Below, in pieces: positions 54,219 through 64,000 of a stretch of 64,000 nt of DNA (position 1 is the stretch's first letter; each line of letters starts with the position of its first letter). The notes beneath the pieces were generated by a model. That model saw only the letters and a program-made list of their open reading frames with translations, was not told where the DNA came from and made no database searches. Position numbers and translations under genes: made by a program. Origin of the DNA: Cryptomeria japonica (Eukaryota > Streptophyta > Pinopsida > Cupressales > Cupressaceae); assembly GCF_030272615.1 (NCBI RefSeq), contig NC_081415.1, positions 422,807,757 to 422,871,756 of the forward strand, in the 5' to 3' direction.

Positions 54219-56055
54219 AAAATTTCTTGCAGGTCTAAATGTCCAAGAAATCATATTTTACAGATTACTAACATGCATGTGCAGGATGGTATTTAAGGCA
54301 AATTTTATGCATTTCATCATCTAGTTAATTAAAAGTCTTGTTTTGGGAAGTAACATATCATATCTTGTTCATCTAGTTTAACTAAGAGGATGAATTGACA
54401 ACATGCAACTTGCATTTTTAGTATTTTCTCTAAAATAGTTGCACATAGACTTTTAAGAGGGCTAAAATAAACACCATGCTTGTTGAAGCAACATCTCCAA
54501 ATAGGACTTAACCAACAATTGCTTTGAAAAGGTTAAAAAGAACACTTGTATTCCGTGTCTCGAAAGTGGTAGGTATATGCTCTCCTCTTAATTAGGTGAT
54601 CAAAAAGCCAAACCCACTCTTTTACGCTTTCTTTACTTTCAAGCAATTAAATCCTTTAGAGGGTCTGCCTTCCCGAGCTGCCTTGAGGGGGCCAGTGAGA
54701 GGGGAACGACCTAAAGTGGAAATAGGCTAATACCGAGTCCTTCCAATCCACTATAAATAAATCGTGTTTGTGATGAAAGTCCCAAACAACTTGTGTTGAT
54801 AAGTTCATACCGACACTATGTTTCCCCACAAACCCTATGGAGCATAACCTCTATAGGTTGGGAACCTTCTGTATTTACAAAGCTGAAAGTGCCGCATGTA
54901 TGGCCACATGACCAGAATCCTTTACTAAAAACCACTTGTACTAGTTGCCAAAATCCTTCTAGTTGTTGGCGCAGGAGGTCGGACCTCTGAAGCAACTCAC
55001 ATACATACGGTTCCTAGTAGAGATATAAAGTTTGCCATGAGGAGTTTTCATGGAAACTGGTGCTTGGCTGCCCTGAAGAAGTGAGTGCCAAGGGTGGAGC
55101 CAGTGGGGTCAAGCATCTAAATATCCACTTTGAATAGCGTAGCCTTGGGGAAAACCCCATGTGCGATTCAACAACTATTGTCTCAGCCTGCCATAGGGAT
55201 TGTACTTGCTTGTGCATTTTGTTTATTAAACATTGTGTCTTCTATGTCTGTAACATGTTCCAAATGGTCAAAAATTGAAGAAAATTATCATCTACAAGAG
55301 AGCAAAAATCCAACAAATTACTGAAAAAGTGTGATCAAAAGGGTAATAGAAAAATCTTCCCAACACTTGAAACACCATATCAAAATCAAAGTGTCAAAAC
55401 ATCAATATCAAAATAATTCTTGAAGTAGATTTGTCTCTAAACCATCACGTATTTTCAAACTAGCTCAAACAACTAGGTCACTAGTCCAACAGGTTATGCC
55501 CAAAAAGTTCTATAAACATCAACATTCAACAAGCTATTGATTCAAATATCTTAAGTGCAAAAATCAACATCCTTGTCAAGTTTCTCATCAAGATAATCAA
55601 ATCCTCTATCACGAAGCTTGATTAATCTATACTAGGTTCCTAATCTTAGATATATCTTTCCTATTTTGAACCTAGGTTATATGAAAACCAGAATCACACC
55701 AACATTGGAATCAAACAAACTTGTGAATTGCTAAATGCTTATATGACTTTTAAGTATCACCTTAAGAAAAGAAAACCCAGTTATAAAGCTACTTAGAAAA
55801 GGATAAGATTTTTGTATATCAATCACAAGATCTTATTGAAACATAGGACATTCCTACACCGTTTTCATCACTACCTACGTGGCTGCGGTACAGAATTTGA
55901 CGGTGAAATTTTTGAAAGATGTGCTTTTCAACAAAGAAACGTTTTATCCCAATGAACAAACAATAGTGGTAAAATCAACAAGGCATATCTTCCTAAACCA
56001 ATAATCACGTATTAACTTTATCCTTTGAAACTTTCAACAAATTTGAAATAATCAC
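54219..56055 (+). other. Element H leader between repeat array and Gag
   Basis: 54600-55200 is less A/T-rich and contains blocks such as GGGTCTGCCTTCCCGAGCTG and GGGGGCCAGTGAGAGGGGAA, which could fold. Open frames here (54793-54990, 55014-55217) look accidental. 55330-56055 is A/T-rich untranslated sequence leading to the first Gag-like ATG at 56056. Confidence 0.5.
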
Positions 56056-57147
56056 ATGCCAGTTTGGACTAGAGCCCAACACAAACAACTTAGAAAACAC
56101 CAACAAATGGAGGAAGAAGATACTCCTGTATTCCATAATTTTGGATTTACTGCTGTTGAAGAAGAAGCAGTCAATAGCACCATTAGAGACATTGAGCAAG
56201 ATTTCAAATTTGATAGGCTAATGGAAAAATTGTTGGCAAAACAAAAAGAAAAATATTCTTGATGTTGACAAAATCTGGAACTAAACTACCACAAGACTTT
56301 AACATAGAAAGCTTGAAACAAGATGCAAAGGCAAGTAATACCCAAAACACAAATGAGCCAAATAACGAAGATGTGAACAAAGAAAGCAATGAAGAAACAA
56401 GGAAAGAAAGGGATGACACAAGAAAAGAGCGTAGTGATAAGAGAACTCATGAAGAAACAAGGAGAAACTATGTGGATAATCCATTGTCAAACCTTAACAA
56501 ATAAAAACTCTACAACAACAGATGCAAGACATACAAAATGGGACAAGCTCCAAGAAGTATTCATTAGAAGATATATGCCCATATCTGTTCAATACAAATA
56601 TGAATATGATACCATTTCCACAACATTGCAAGATTCCTAAATATGACAAATACGATGGAAAATCTAATCCTCAAGATCACATTAGGGAGTTTTGTACTAT
56701 GAGTACGAAATTTTCTCATGATGAAACTTACCTTATGCATCTTTTTCCTAGGAGTTTAAATGGACAATCAATGGAGTGGTTTTCAAGATTACCATCCGGA
56801 ATCAAATCCTTTGAAGAACTTGTGAATAGATTTATTTCACAATATTCCTACAATATAAGGAATGAAATAACAATGTTGGATCTCTGCAATGTTAAACAAA
56901 AGAATGGTAAATCCTTTATGATTTTATTACAACGATGGAAACACATGTTTAATAGGTATCCCTGAGATGTACCTGATCAAGAAAAAATGGACATATTCAT
57001 TGATAATCTTATCAGTGAAATGAGTTATTGACTAAGGATGCAATGTGCTCCCTCTTTTGCCAAAATGATCGAGAATGGTCTGAAAATAGAAAAAGAAATG
57101 GTAAAGAAAGGAGAACTAAAACTTTACAATAATTCATACAACAACAA

Positions 57148-57182
<35 letters not shown>

Positions 57183-57256
57183 ACAAACCCAAATTTTGGT
57201 CAAAGAATAGGAATGTCAACAATGAAGGGAATGACTATAATAGTACTACAAGATAA
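56056..57256 (+). pseudogene. gag: Element H Gag (Retrotrans_gag), frameshifted
   Basis: The N-terminus is at 56056 (MPVWTRAQHKQLRKHQQMEE), acidic and helical, and shifts into a second frame at about 56259 and a third at about 56520. The capsid domain is at 56620-56965 (IPKYDKYDGKSNPQDHIREF, SMEWFSRLP, SFEELVNRFISQY), followed by stops at 56963-56965 and about 57028 within otherwise good homology (DQEKMDIFIDNL). An (AAC)n tract encodes an Asn run near the end. Capsid domains assemble the particle in the cytoplasm. Confidence 0.85.
57140..57180 (+). repeat. (AAC)n microsatellite
   Basis: CAACAACAAAAACAACAACA and onward; within the Gag frame it codes for a run of Asn. Slippage here could change frame only if not in multiples of three. 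Confidence 0.9.
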
Positions 57257-57373
57257 CAACAACCAATTTTTAATCTATCAAGTCAAATCCCAAGCAATAA
57301 CAATCCAGATAACAATAAAGCCAAGTCCTTTTTCTCCAATCCTCGGAGGAAATTCACAAACATTGGAGAATCT

Positions 57374-58522
57374 TTGGAATCAGCTCTAAAAACTCTGCTT
57401 GCCAACAAATTAATTGTTTTACCAGAAGCAAGAAGTTATGAACCACTAGTTAAGCCCAATTGGTGGAATGACAATCATTTTTGCAATTATCTTTGGAATA
57501 AAGGACACCTAACAAATGATTGTCAGAGATTGAAACACCTTATCCAAGATCTAATCGATAATGGAACCATCATAGTAGATAGCCATAAGACAAACGAATC
57601 ACACTTGACTTTCAAAACTCCACTTCCAAATTATGACAAAGGTGAATCGTCCCAATTAAAAGATGACAAAGGAAAATCCAAAGTGAATTACACTTATACA
57701 TACGATGATGTAGTAAATGTGATCATTGTTGACAAAAATCCATATTCAGAACCAATCAATGTTATCACGAGAAGCAAAGCAAAGGTTACCTTTCCAGGTA
57801 TAGCAAAATATTCAACATCCACATCACAACAATACAATTTAGTAGAGCAATTACAAAGAATACCCGCTCAAATATCAATTCTGGAACTTCTCAAGGTTTC
57901 ACCTATGCATAAGGAAATTTTGGAGAAAGCTTTAGTGGAAACAACAGTTTCAAAAGACTTGGATGTAGATCAGTTCCAAAACATGGTAGGACACCTTATA
58001 GCTCCTCATTGCTTATCATTCTCTGAAAATGATGACGCATGCTTACAACATCCTCACAATGCTCCCTTACATGTTGAAGTCTCCATTAATATAACTCATG
58101 TTAAACGTGTATTCATAGATGGAGGAGCTGGCTTAAACATTTGTGCATTAAGTTTGATAAAAGCTTTGGGATATTCAGAGAATGCGGAAGACCCGAAAAA
58201 TAAAATAACCATCAAGGCTTATGATGAAGCAGAGCGTTCTTCTAAAGGAACTGTTGTGCTACCAATAAGCATAGGACCTGTGGAAAGAGATACATTGTTT
58301 CAAGTTTTAGATTTGAACCTCTCTTACAACATTCTTCTAGGAAGACCATGGATTCACAAGATGCAAGGAGTTCCTTCTACGTATCATCAATATATGAAAT
58401 TTCCTCATGAAGGAAAAGAGATCACTATAATTGCAGATTCCAGTCAATATTGCAATAATTTGAAGCCCACACAAGATACAAGAGTTCCACATAACAGAGA
58501 ATCAGTATATCCTACCAAATAA
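57374..58522 (+). CDS. Element H Gag C-terminus and aspartic protease (382 codons, open)
   Basis: Same frame as the capsid block, but separated by a stop at 57256. A zinc-knuckle relic CNYLWNKGHLTNDC, followed by LKHLIQDLIDNG, lies at residues about 39-65; element D has the same arrangement (GHDTEKC, KIQDLIDN). Residues about 155-200 are the helical pre-protease segment. The retropepsin domain runs about 225-360: VFIDGGAGLNIC with the catalytic Asp at residue 249 (nt 58118), then VLPISIG, YNILLGRPWIH. DGG in place of DSG/DTG also occurs in related plant gypsy proteases, so it may be active. The product would cleave the Gag-Pol precursor. Confidence 0.85.
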   Translation: MESALKTLLANKLIVLPEARSYEPLVKPNWWNDNHFCNYLWNKGHLTNDCQRLKHLIQDLIDNGTIIVDSHKTNESHLTFKTPLPNYDKGESSQLKDDKGKSKVNYTYTYDDVVNVIIVDKNPYSEPINVITRSKAKVTFPGIAKYSTSTSQQYNLVEQLQRIPAQISILELLKVSPMHKEILEKALVETTVSKDLDVDQFQNMVGHLIAPHCLSFSENDDACLQHPHNAPLHVEVSINITHVKRVFIDGGAGLNICALSLIKALGYSENAEDPKNKITIKAYDEAERSSKGTVVLPISIGPVERDTLFQVLDLNLSYNILLGRPWIHKMQGVPSTYHQYMKFPHEGKEITIIADSSQYCNNLKPTQDTRVPHNRESVYPTK

Positions 58523-58579
58523 ATTCAAGAAAATTTATGGGAAACTTTTGAAGAAAAACTCAAGTTAAATGATGAAGGA

Positions 58580-59050
58580 ATGGGAAAATATTATTTGCAT
58601 AATTTTCCACTTTCCCCTAAGTCATATGGTAAGCCTACAGATATTCAATCAAAGTCATCAGAAAGATCAAAACATATGTTTAAAGGAACATTTGTTAGTG
58701 CTGGAACTCTTGAAGAAGAAAATGAAGACAAAGACATTCTTGGTTGGTTGTACAAGGATGAAGACAAAACTATAGCAACAGCAGCAGAAGTCAGTATTCC
58801 CATAAAACAATATGACAAAGGATATGAAATAATGCAAAAGATGGGATATGAAGGGAAAGGACCAATTGGTAAGCAACATCAAGGTATTTCAGAACCTATT
58901 TGTTCGCACTCACAATCCATAGAAGATAAATCCGGGCTGGGATATCTAAAGTCTTATCAAAAGCAACATAATCATCAACAACAAAAATGGAGAAAGAAAC
59001 TAAAGAAGAAAATTGGCAAGAAAAGCTACATCAAGCGGTTGAAACAGTAA
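58580..59050 (+). pseudogene. Element H G-patch domain region
   Basis: Same frame as the protease ORF, after a stop at 58520-58522. Residues about 76-115 read GYEIMQKMGYEGKGPIGKQ, then GISEPI and, further on, SGLGY, the pattern of a G-patch (G..ll.kMG...G.GLG....G...P). G-patch domains bind RNA and occur after the protease in some retroelements. The frame ends at 59050, overlapping the next ORF by 64 bases in the -1 frame. Confidence 0.7.
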
Positions 59051-60042
59051 CCAATAAACAAAAAGAGCAAGAAGAACATGAAAAGAAAGAAGAGGAGATT
59101 ACCATTAAAGGTGAAGTAAAATCTTGTCAAACAAAGGCAAAATCTGAACAAGATATTCCAGAAGCAGTAAAAATAGAGATGGCAGAAATCAGAGAACTTT
59201 TTGCACCATACGACATTCCAGTATGGTATAGTGGAGTAATCTTAGATCAAGATTCAGAGACAGATTCCAATGAATATGAATGGGGTCCAGATGTCTTATC
59301 TACTACATCAAGTAAGGAAAACAATGAAGATCAAGCAACTATCATGAAAGAAGACTTGTCTATTGTAGAACAAAACATGAAGTTAGAAAGAAGACAAGAG
59401 AAACTCAGAATTCAAAGAAAAGAGGCGTATGCAAAAAGAAAAGGGAATGAAAAAGAAAGAGAAGTAATGCCACAAGAAGTGCAAACAAAGATCAGATATG
59501 GAAGAACCATAGAAGAATTAATAGATAGTCAAGTTGGATTGACTATTAGTCCAGAAGAAGTTGAATTTGAAAGAAGACAAAATCTAGCAAAAGAATCCTC
59601 TTTATCATGTGCACAAATATGTCAACTTCTAAATGCAAATGAGGTCAATCAAGAAGGAATTTGTAGTGTTAAAGATGTGCGTGTGGACATAATCCATTCA
59701 TTTAAGGGACAAATGTTAGTTGAAGAACCACTTGAGTGTGAACTACCCAATGCTAATATTAATTTTGTTAAGACTAATTCAGAGATGCTTGGGAAAGACA
59801 ATTCTCAAAAACATTTAATCTATGATAGTACCTATTCTATGCCAAACTATGATCATTATGTCATGAACGTTGAAACACCTAATGATGACAGTGATTATGA
59901 TTTACCCCTTCTTCATCCTGAATTAATTGATTGGGATAATTTAGATAACCCCAAACTGAATGTCTTTTCCAACGATCATGACTTAGCCGTGTACCTTAAT
60001 GCTGTTGAACCCATCCATCGTAAGATATCTTCCATTGCATAA
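58987..60042 (+). CDS. Element H charged spacer ORF upstream of RT (351 codons)
   Basis: Open in the frame later used by RT. The first 60 residues and residues 130-175 are strongly charged coiled coil (KEQEEHEKKEEE, LERRQEKLRIQRKEAYAKRK). Residues about 55-80 read IPEAVKIEMAEIRELFAPYD, and 305-335 are acidic (NDDSDYDLPLLHPELIDWDN). No enzyme motif. It lies between protease/G-patch and RT and is probably the linker of the polyprotein. The in-frame stop at 60040-60042 separates it from RT. Confidence 0.65.
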   Translation: MEKETKEENWQEKLHQAVETVTNKQKEQEEHEKKEEEITIKGEVKSCQTKAKSEQDIPEAVKIEMAEIRELFAPYDIPVWYSGVILDQDSETDSNEYEWGPDVLSTTSSKENNEDQATIMKEDLSIVEQNMKLERRQEKLRIQRKEAYAKRKGNEKEREVMPQEVQTKIRYGRTIEELIDSQVGLTISPEEVEFERRQNLAKESSLSCAQICQLLNANEVNQEGICSVKDVRVDIIHSFKGQMLVEEPLECELPNANINFVKTNSEMLGKDNSQKHLIYDSTYSMPNYDHYVMNVETPNDDSDYDLPLLHPELIDWDNLDNPKLNVFSNDHDLAVYLNAVEPIHRKISSIA

Positions 60043-60138
60043 TGAAGTGATGTTTCTCATAGTCAAGAAAATGCCAAACTTTCCAGTCGCAAAAATGAAA
60101 TAAAACAAGGAAAGAGACCTATTGTTGAAAACCATTTC

Positions 60139-61317
60139 ATGGCAACACTAGATCAATCAAAAGAGAAAACAAAGGACGTATCTGATGGTGAAAACCTCCT
60201 TGAGGCGCCAGAAGATGGAAAGTTTGACATTCTTCCTCCATATTTTCAAGAGAGATTTGCTATCTTGATAGAACCAACAGAAGTAGTAAACATTGGTACA
60301 TCAAAGGATCCTAAAATACTTCATTTTTCTGCCTCATTATCAGAAAAAGAGAGGAAAGAATACATGGAATTCTTTAAGCAAAGACAAATAAATTTTGCTT
60401 GGTCTTATGCCGACATGCCAGGACTTAATCCTGATCTTATCATGCATCATATTAATGTGGATTTAAAAGCAAAACCCGTTAAGCAGAAGATAAGAAAGAT
60501 GCATCCGCACATTGCTCTTCTTGTAAAAACTGAGCCGAAGAAACTATTAGAAGTGGGTTTCATAAGACCAGTTGCTTATCCAGAATGGGTTTCAAGTATT
60601 TTACCGATATCAAAACCAGATAAGAGTATAAGAGTTTGTACAAATTTCAGAGATCTAAATAAAGCATGTCCAAAAGATGATTTCTTGCTACCAAACATTG
60701 ATATCATAGTGGACTTATCAGCAATGCATTAGATGTTTTCATTAATGGATGGCTTCTCATGATATAATCAAATAAGAATTGCACCTGAAGATCAAGAGAA
60801 GACAACTTTCACCCGTGCATGGGGAACATATTGCTGGAATGTCATGCCATTTGGGCTTAAGAATGTAGAAGCAACTTATCAAAGGGCTATGACAACAATT
60901 TTCCATGATATGATGCATACATTTATGGAAGACTATGTCGATGACATACTTGCAAAATCTCATACAAGACAAGAACATTTGAATATTTTAAGAAAATATT
61001 TTGACAGGCTGGAAAGATATCAATTGAGATTAAATCCAAAGAAATGTGCATTTGGGGTAACCTCTGGAAAGCTCCTTGGGTACAATATATCAGCTCATGG
61101 CATTGAAGTAGATCCTGAAAAAGTCAAAGCTATCATGGAGATGGAGTCACCTAAGAACATAAGTCAATTGCGATCTTTACAAGGAAGATTGCAATCAATC
61201 AGGAGATTTGTTTCTCAGTTGTCTGATAGATGCCTTCCATTTTCCCATCTTCTACATAAAAATGTTCTATTCAAATGGGATCTAAAATGTGAAGAAGCTT
61301 TTTTACAAATAAAATAA
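60139..61317 (+). pseudogene. pol: Element H reverse transcriptase
   Basis: RT begins near 60470 (HHINVDLKAKPVKQKIRKM) and shows FIRPVAYPEWVSSILPI and VCTNFRDLNKACPKDDF. Stops at 60730-60732 and 60760-60762 fall within MFSLMDGFS; the reading then resumes in the same frame (IRIAPEDQEKTTF, MPFGLKN). The catalytic YVDD is intact at 60934-60945. The thumb/connection follows (LNPKKCAFGV, LGYNISAHGIEVDPEKVKAI) to a TAA at 61315-61317. Upstream residues 60139-60460 are a linker (ILPPYFQERF). Confidence 0.9.
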
Positions 61318-61776
61318 TATCTTATGAGTCCTCTAGTACTGATATCACCAACCAAAGGGAAACCATTGTTGCTTTATGTCTCAGCAACAAGTGTATCATT
61401 AGGCGCTCTCGTAGCTCAACATGATGATGAAGGAAAAGAAAGAGCAGTTTATTATATCAGCAGAACACTTGTTGGCTATGAATTTAACTATTCCTCAATC
61501 AAAAAGACATGTCTAGCAGTTGTGTTTGCAACTTAGAAGCTACGACATTATATGTTGATTCATTGCGTGAAACTAATAGCAAAGATAGATCCTCTCAAAT
61601 ATTTGTTGAGCAAGTCAACATTGACAGGGAGACTAGCCAAATGGGTTATGATATTGAGTGAATTTGACATAGAACATGTTAACTGGAAAGCTATCAAGGG
61701 ACAAGTCATCGCTGATCAATTGGCTGATGTACCTTTACAAAATGACATGCCTTTGCACAGTGAATTTCCTGATGCA
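61318..61776 (+). pseudogene. pol: Element H RNase H (RT-associated)
   Basis: Same frame as RT. LLLYVSATSVSLGALVAQ (the usual first Asp of this domain is Ala here), AVYYISRTLVGYEFNYSS, then a TAG at 61534-61536 inside VVFAT*KLRHYML, and WVMILSEFDIEHVNWKAIKG, QVIADQLADVP. It degrades the RNA strand of RNA:DNA hybrids. The alignment by eye suggests a damaged active site. Confidence 0.8.
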
Positions 61777-62200
61777 GATATCTTGACAGTAAGTACAGAC
61801 TTTTGGGAATTGTACTTTGATGGTTCTTATACCCAATAAGGATCAGGCACATGAGTCTTTTTCATCACACCTCAAGGACACACAATTCCGAAATCGTATA
61901 GACTGCGATTTCCATGCACCAATAACACTGCAGAGTATGAAGCATTAGCTATAGGGCTCAAAATGGCCATTGAGTGGAATGTCAAAGAACTCCATGTCTA
62001 TGGTGATTCACAACTTATCACTAATCAAGTAAATAATGAATATCAAAAAAAGGATGATAAGCTTATGCCATACAAATAACTGGTGGAGGAATTTAAAGAA
62101 CACTTTAAAGAAATCACATTCACCCAGATTCCCAGAAATGAGATTAAAGCAGCAGATGCAATGGCTACAATAGCATCTCTCTTGCAAAATAAGGAGAATC
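61777..62200 (+). pseudogene. pol: Element H second RNase H (archaeal-like, aRH)
   Basis: A separate RNase H fold follows the first: LYFDGSYTQ (first Asp), a TAA at 61837-61839 and a TGA shortly after, then NTAEYEALAIGLKMAIEWN (Glu), LHVYGDSQLITNQV (Asp), a TAA at about 62077, and IKAADAMATIASL (last Asp). The D-E-D-D residues are therefore all present apart from the stops. An extra RNase H at this place is the known feature of Tat-lineage elements. Confidence 0.85.
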
Positions 62201-63552
62201 AACAGTGTTATGAATTTCTCATGGAAGATATCTTAACCCCTACCATCCAATCCCAGCATACGTATCAAATTTGCCATATATCAGGAACCAGTCAATCATT
62301 ATACGGTCAAACCTACCAATATTTGAAAGATCATATCCTTCCTCTTGAATTATCCCGTAATCAGAGACGAAATTTTATTCGTCAATCCTCTTGCTATACT
62401 CTAATTTCTGATATCCTATATAGGCATGGTCTAGATGGTACTTTGTTGAGATGTCTTGAAAAAGATGAATATGAGAGAGTTCTTAATGACATTCATGCAG
62501 GTATTTGTGGTACACACTCAAGTGGTTTAACATTGGCTAAGAAACTTCTTCGTATGGGTTACTTTTGGCCTATATGGAAAGAGATTCATTCACCTATGCT
62601 AGAAAATGTAAACAATGTCAGATCCATGGGAATCTCATTTATGCGCCAACACAAGAGTTATATCCTATGACAGGATCATGGTCATTTTCACAATGGGGCC
62701 TTGATTTGGTAGGAAATATCAATCCCTCATCTTCTAATGGACATAAGTTCATTCTGATTGCTACTGAATATTTTATTAAGTGTATTGAAGTAGTGCCTTT
62801 AACAACAGTGACAGGAAAACAAATATCATCATTCATTTTGAATTACATAATCTATCGCTATGGAGTTCCTATGACCATTATCACTGATAATGGAAGACCA
62901 TTCAAAAATCAATGTGTGAAAGAGGTATGTGAACAATTTCATATCCAACATAGGTTCACTACTCCATATTATCCACAAGGTAATGGTCAAGCTGAGGCAT
63001 CAAACAAAACTATCTTGAAAATCTTGAAGAAAACAGTCAATGAAGCTGGAAAAGATTGGCACATTCTGCTAAATCCTGCTCTTTGGGCATACCGAACTAG
63101 CGTCCACATTCCAATAGGGGCAAATACATATTGTTTGGTCGATGGATCAGAAGCTATATTACCTATATAAGTAGAGATACCTTCTCTATGAGTATCCTTG
63201 CATGGTCTTATACCAGAATAAGAACAACGAGTCTCTCGACTCCAAGAATTAGAATTGATTCAGGAACGTTGCCAAAATGCAACAGAACATTTGAAAGTAT
63301 ACCAAAAAGAATGGCAAGAAGCTATAATCATAGAGTCAAGCCGCGTATTTTCTAGATTGGGGATATAGTTCTAAGGGAGAATCCAAGAAATCAACAAGAT
63401 CGGGAAAAGAAGGGAAAATTTGAACCAAATTGGCTAGGAACTTTTGTCATAGTAGCAACATATGGATCATGAGCATACAAGTTATCTACCCCTAAAGGTG
63501 ATTGGTTTTATGAACCTATTAATTCTATCCATCTCAAGAAATTCTATGCTTG
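62201..63552 (+). pseudogene. pol: Element H integrase
   Basis: The HHCC zinc domain starts in the RT frame (NDIHAGICGTHSSGLTLAKK, RMGYFWP) and finishes in another frame (KCKQCQIHGN) because of a one-base change near 62570. The catalytic core is in the new frame, 62565-63170: WGLDLVGNI, TDNGRPFKN, GNGQAEASNKTI, giving D, D and E. After stops near 63168, 63190 and 63220 the C-terminal DNA-binding part reads KFEPNWLGTFVIVATYG and FYEPINSIHLKKFYA to the terminal stop at about 63550. No chromodomain is visible, as expected for Tat. Confidence 0.88.
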
Positions 63553-64000
63553 AGATATAAAGTCCTGAAAAAATCAATAAAAAGCATATAAAATCCAAAA
63601 AAATGCAATAAATTTAGATGGTGAAAACTTGGTAAATAGACGCTATCTAAGAAGTAGGTTCCTCCATCTATGAGATCAATTTGTGCACTTTTCCACTCCA
63701 TCATATCACATCTATCACTTCCATCTATCTTAGTTTATCCATTCCATCTTTCACATCCATTGCTTTGAACCATTTAGCAAGAAATATGTAGCTTACCAAC
63801 AATTACCAATATTTGACATACTTGTCGTAGTCACTGTCTTGGACCTTATCAGAATCAATCAATCTGCATTTGTATCCCTCCATGGTTTGGATCTTGATCA
63901 ATTCATACATCCATAATAAATTTTTGTTTCCACTGGGGAAAAATCCTAATTCCTTTTGCAAAGGTGATCTTTTGAATCTTTGAAAAAATCCAAAACATTC
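63553..64000 (+). other. Element H 3' non-coding region
   Basis: Begins with GATGGTGAAAACTTGGTAAA and runs to the window edge with no ORF. CACTGGGGAAAAATCC at about 63931 is purine-rich, but no TGTAGACACC follows, so the true polypurine tract and LTR lie further on. Confidence 0.6.

Larger units (their letters stand above)
52502..64000 (+). mobile_element. Element H: Tat-lineage Ty3/gypsy retrotransposon (3' LTR outside window)
   Basis: Plus order: LTR 52502-53795, primer site, leader with repeats, Gag, protease, G-patch, spacer ORF, RT, RNase H, second (archaeal-like) RNase H, integrase, 3' non-coding. RT before integrase defines Ty3/gypsy; the second RNase H after the usual one is the known mark of the Tat lineage (Ogre/Retand/TatIV type). 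Most domains are readable in one or two frames but carry many stops and at least three shifts. No second LTR begins before 64000. Confidence 0.9.

Noticed and set aside
1-64000. tRNA, rRNA or organelle-derived segments
   Set aside because: No cloverleaf with B-box GGTTCGANTCC, no rRNA core sequence and no organelle gene fragment noticed; a covariance-model search would be decisive.

Overview
The window looks like intergenic DNA from a large-genome land plant. My inference is a gymnosperm, probably a conifer: AT-rich sequence, long LTR retrotransposons nested several deep and mostly old, and no convincing host gene in 64 kb. The species cannot be read from the sequence. I found no tRNA, rRNA, CRISPR array or bacterial-type operon. 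Element names below (A to K) are mine.

Layout. (1) 1-6207, minus: element A, a Copia-type element with Sirevirus-like ends. It has no protease, integrase or reverse transcriptase; it carries a coiled-coil/zinc-knuckle ORF and a long unrecognised ORF. (2) 6208-7481: unassigned. (3) 7482-32888: a four-member nest. Ty3/gypsy element B (plus) was hit by Copia C (minus, 9019-28608, target duplication TGAAA). C was then hit by element D (minus, 10849-18618, duplication ATCTG) and by Copia E (plus, 20582-27890, duplication CAACA). D is the best preserved: LTRs about 1.5 percent different by eye and an unbroken 1133-codon Gag-type ORF, but no pol. E carries a complete but broken Copia gag-pol. C keeps only the RT/RNase H end of pol. 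B keeps a repeat-module ORF and a protease-like region.

(4) 32889-39724: AT-rich DNA with dispersed and tandem repeats, including an array of GGGTTTTAAAACCC palindromes. (5) 39725-41918: a Copia LTR relic (F) with a solo gypsy LTR (G, duplication GTGGT) inside it. (6) 42557-46180: two related gypsy LTRs (I minus, J plus) lying head to head. (7) 46181-52501: mostly unassigned, with a possible LINE zinc-binding relic and one weak candidate host exon on the minus strand. (8) 52502 to past the window end: element H, a Tat-lineage Ty3/gypsy element in plus orientation (5' LTR, primer site, leader, Gag, protease, G-patch, RT, RNase H, second RNase H, integrase), full order but many stops and frameshifts.

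How the parts relate. A, C and E share the primer site and/or polypurine ends, so A could have been copied and integrated by proteins of an E-like element. B and D share primer site, polypurine tract and a hairpin motif in the LTR but both lack pol, so both would need an outside helper. A C-rich stem-loop near the 3' end of the LTR recurs in four Copia families with arms that change together. The oldest layers are B, F, I and J; D is the youngest insertion.
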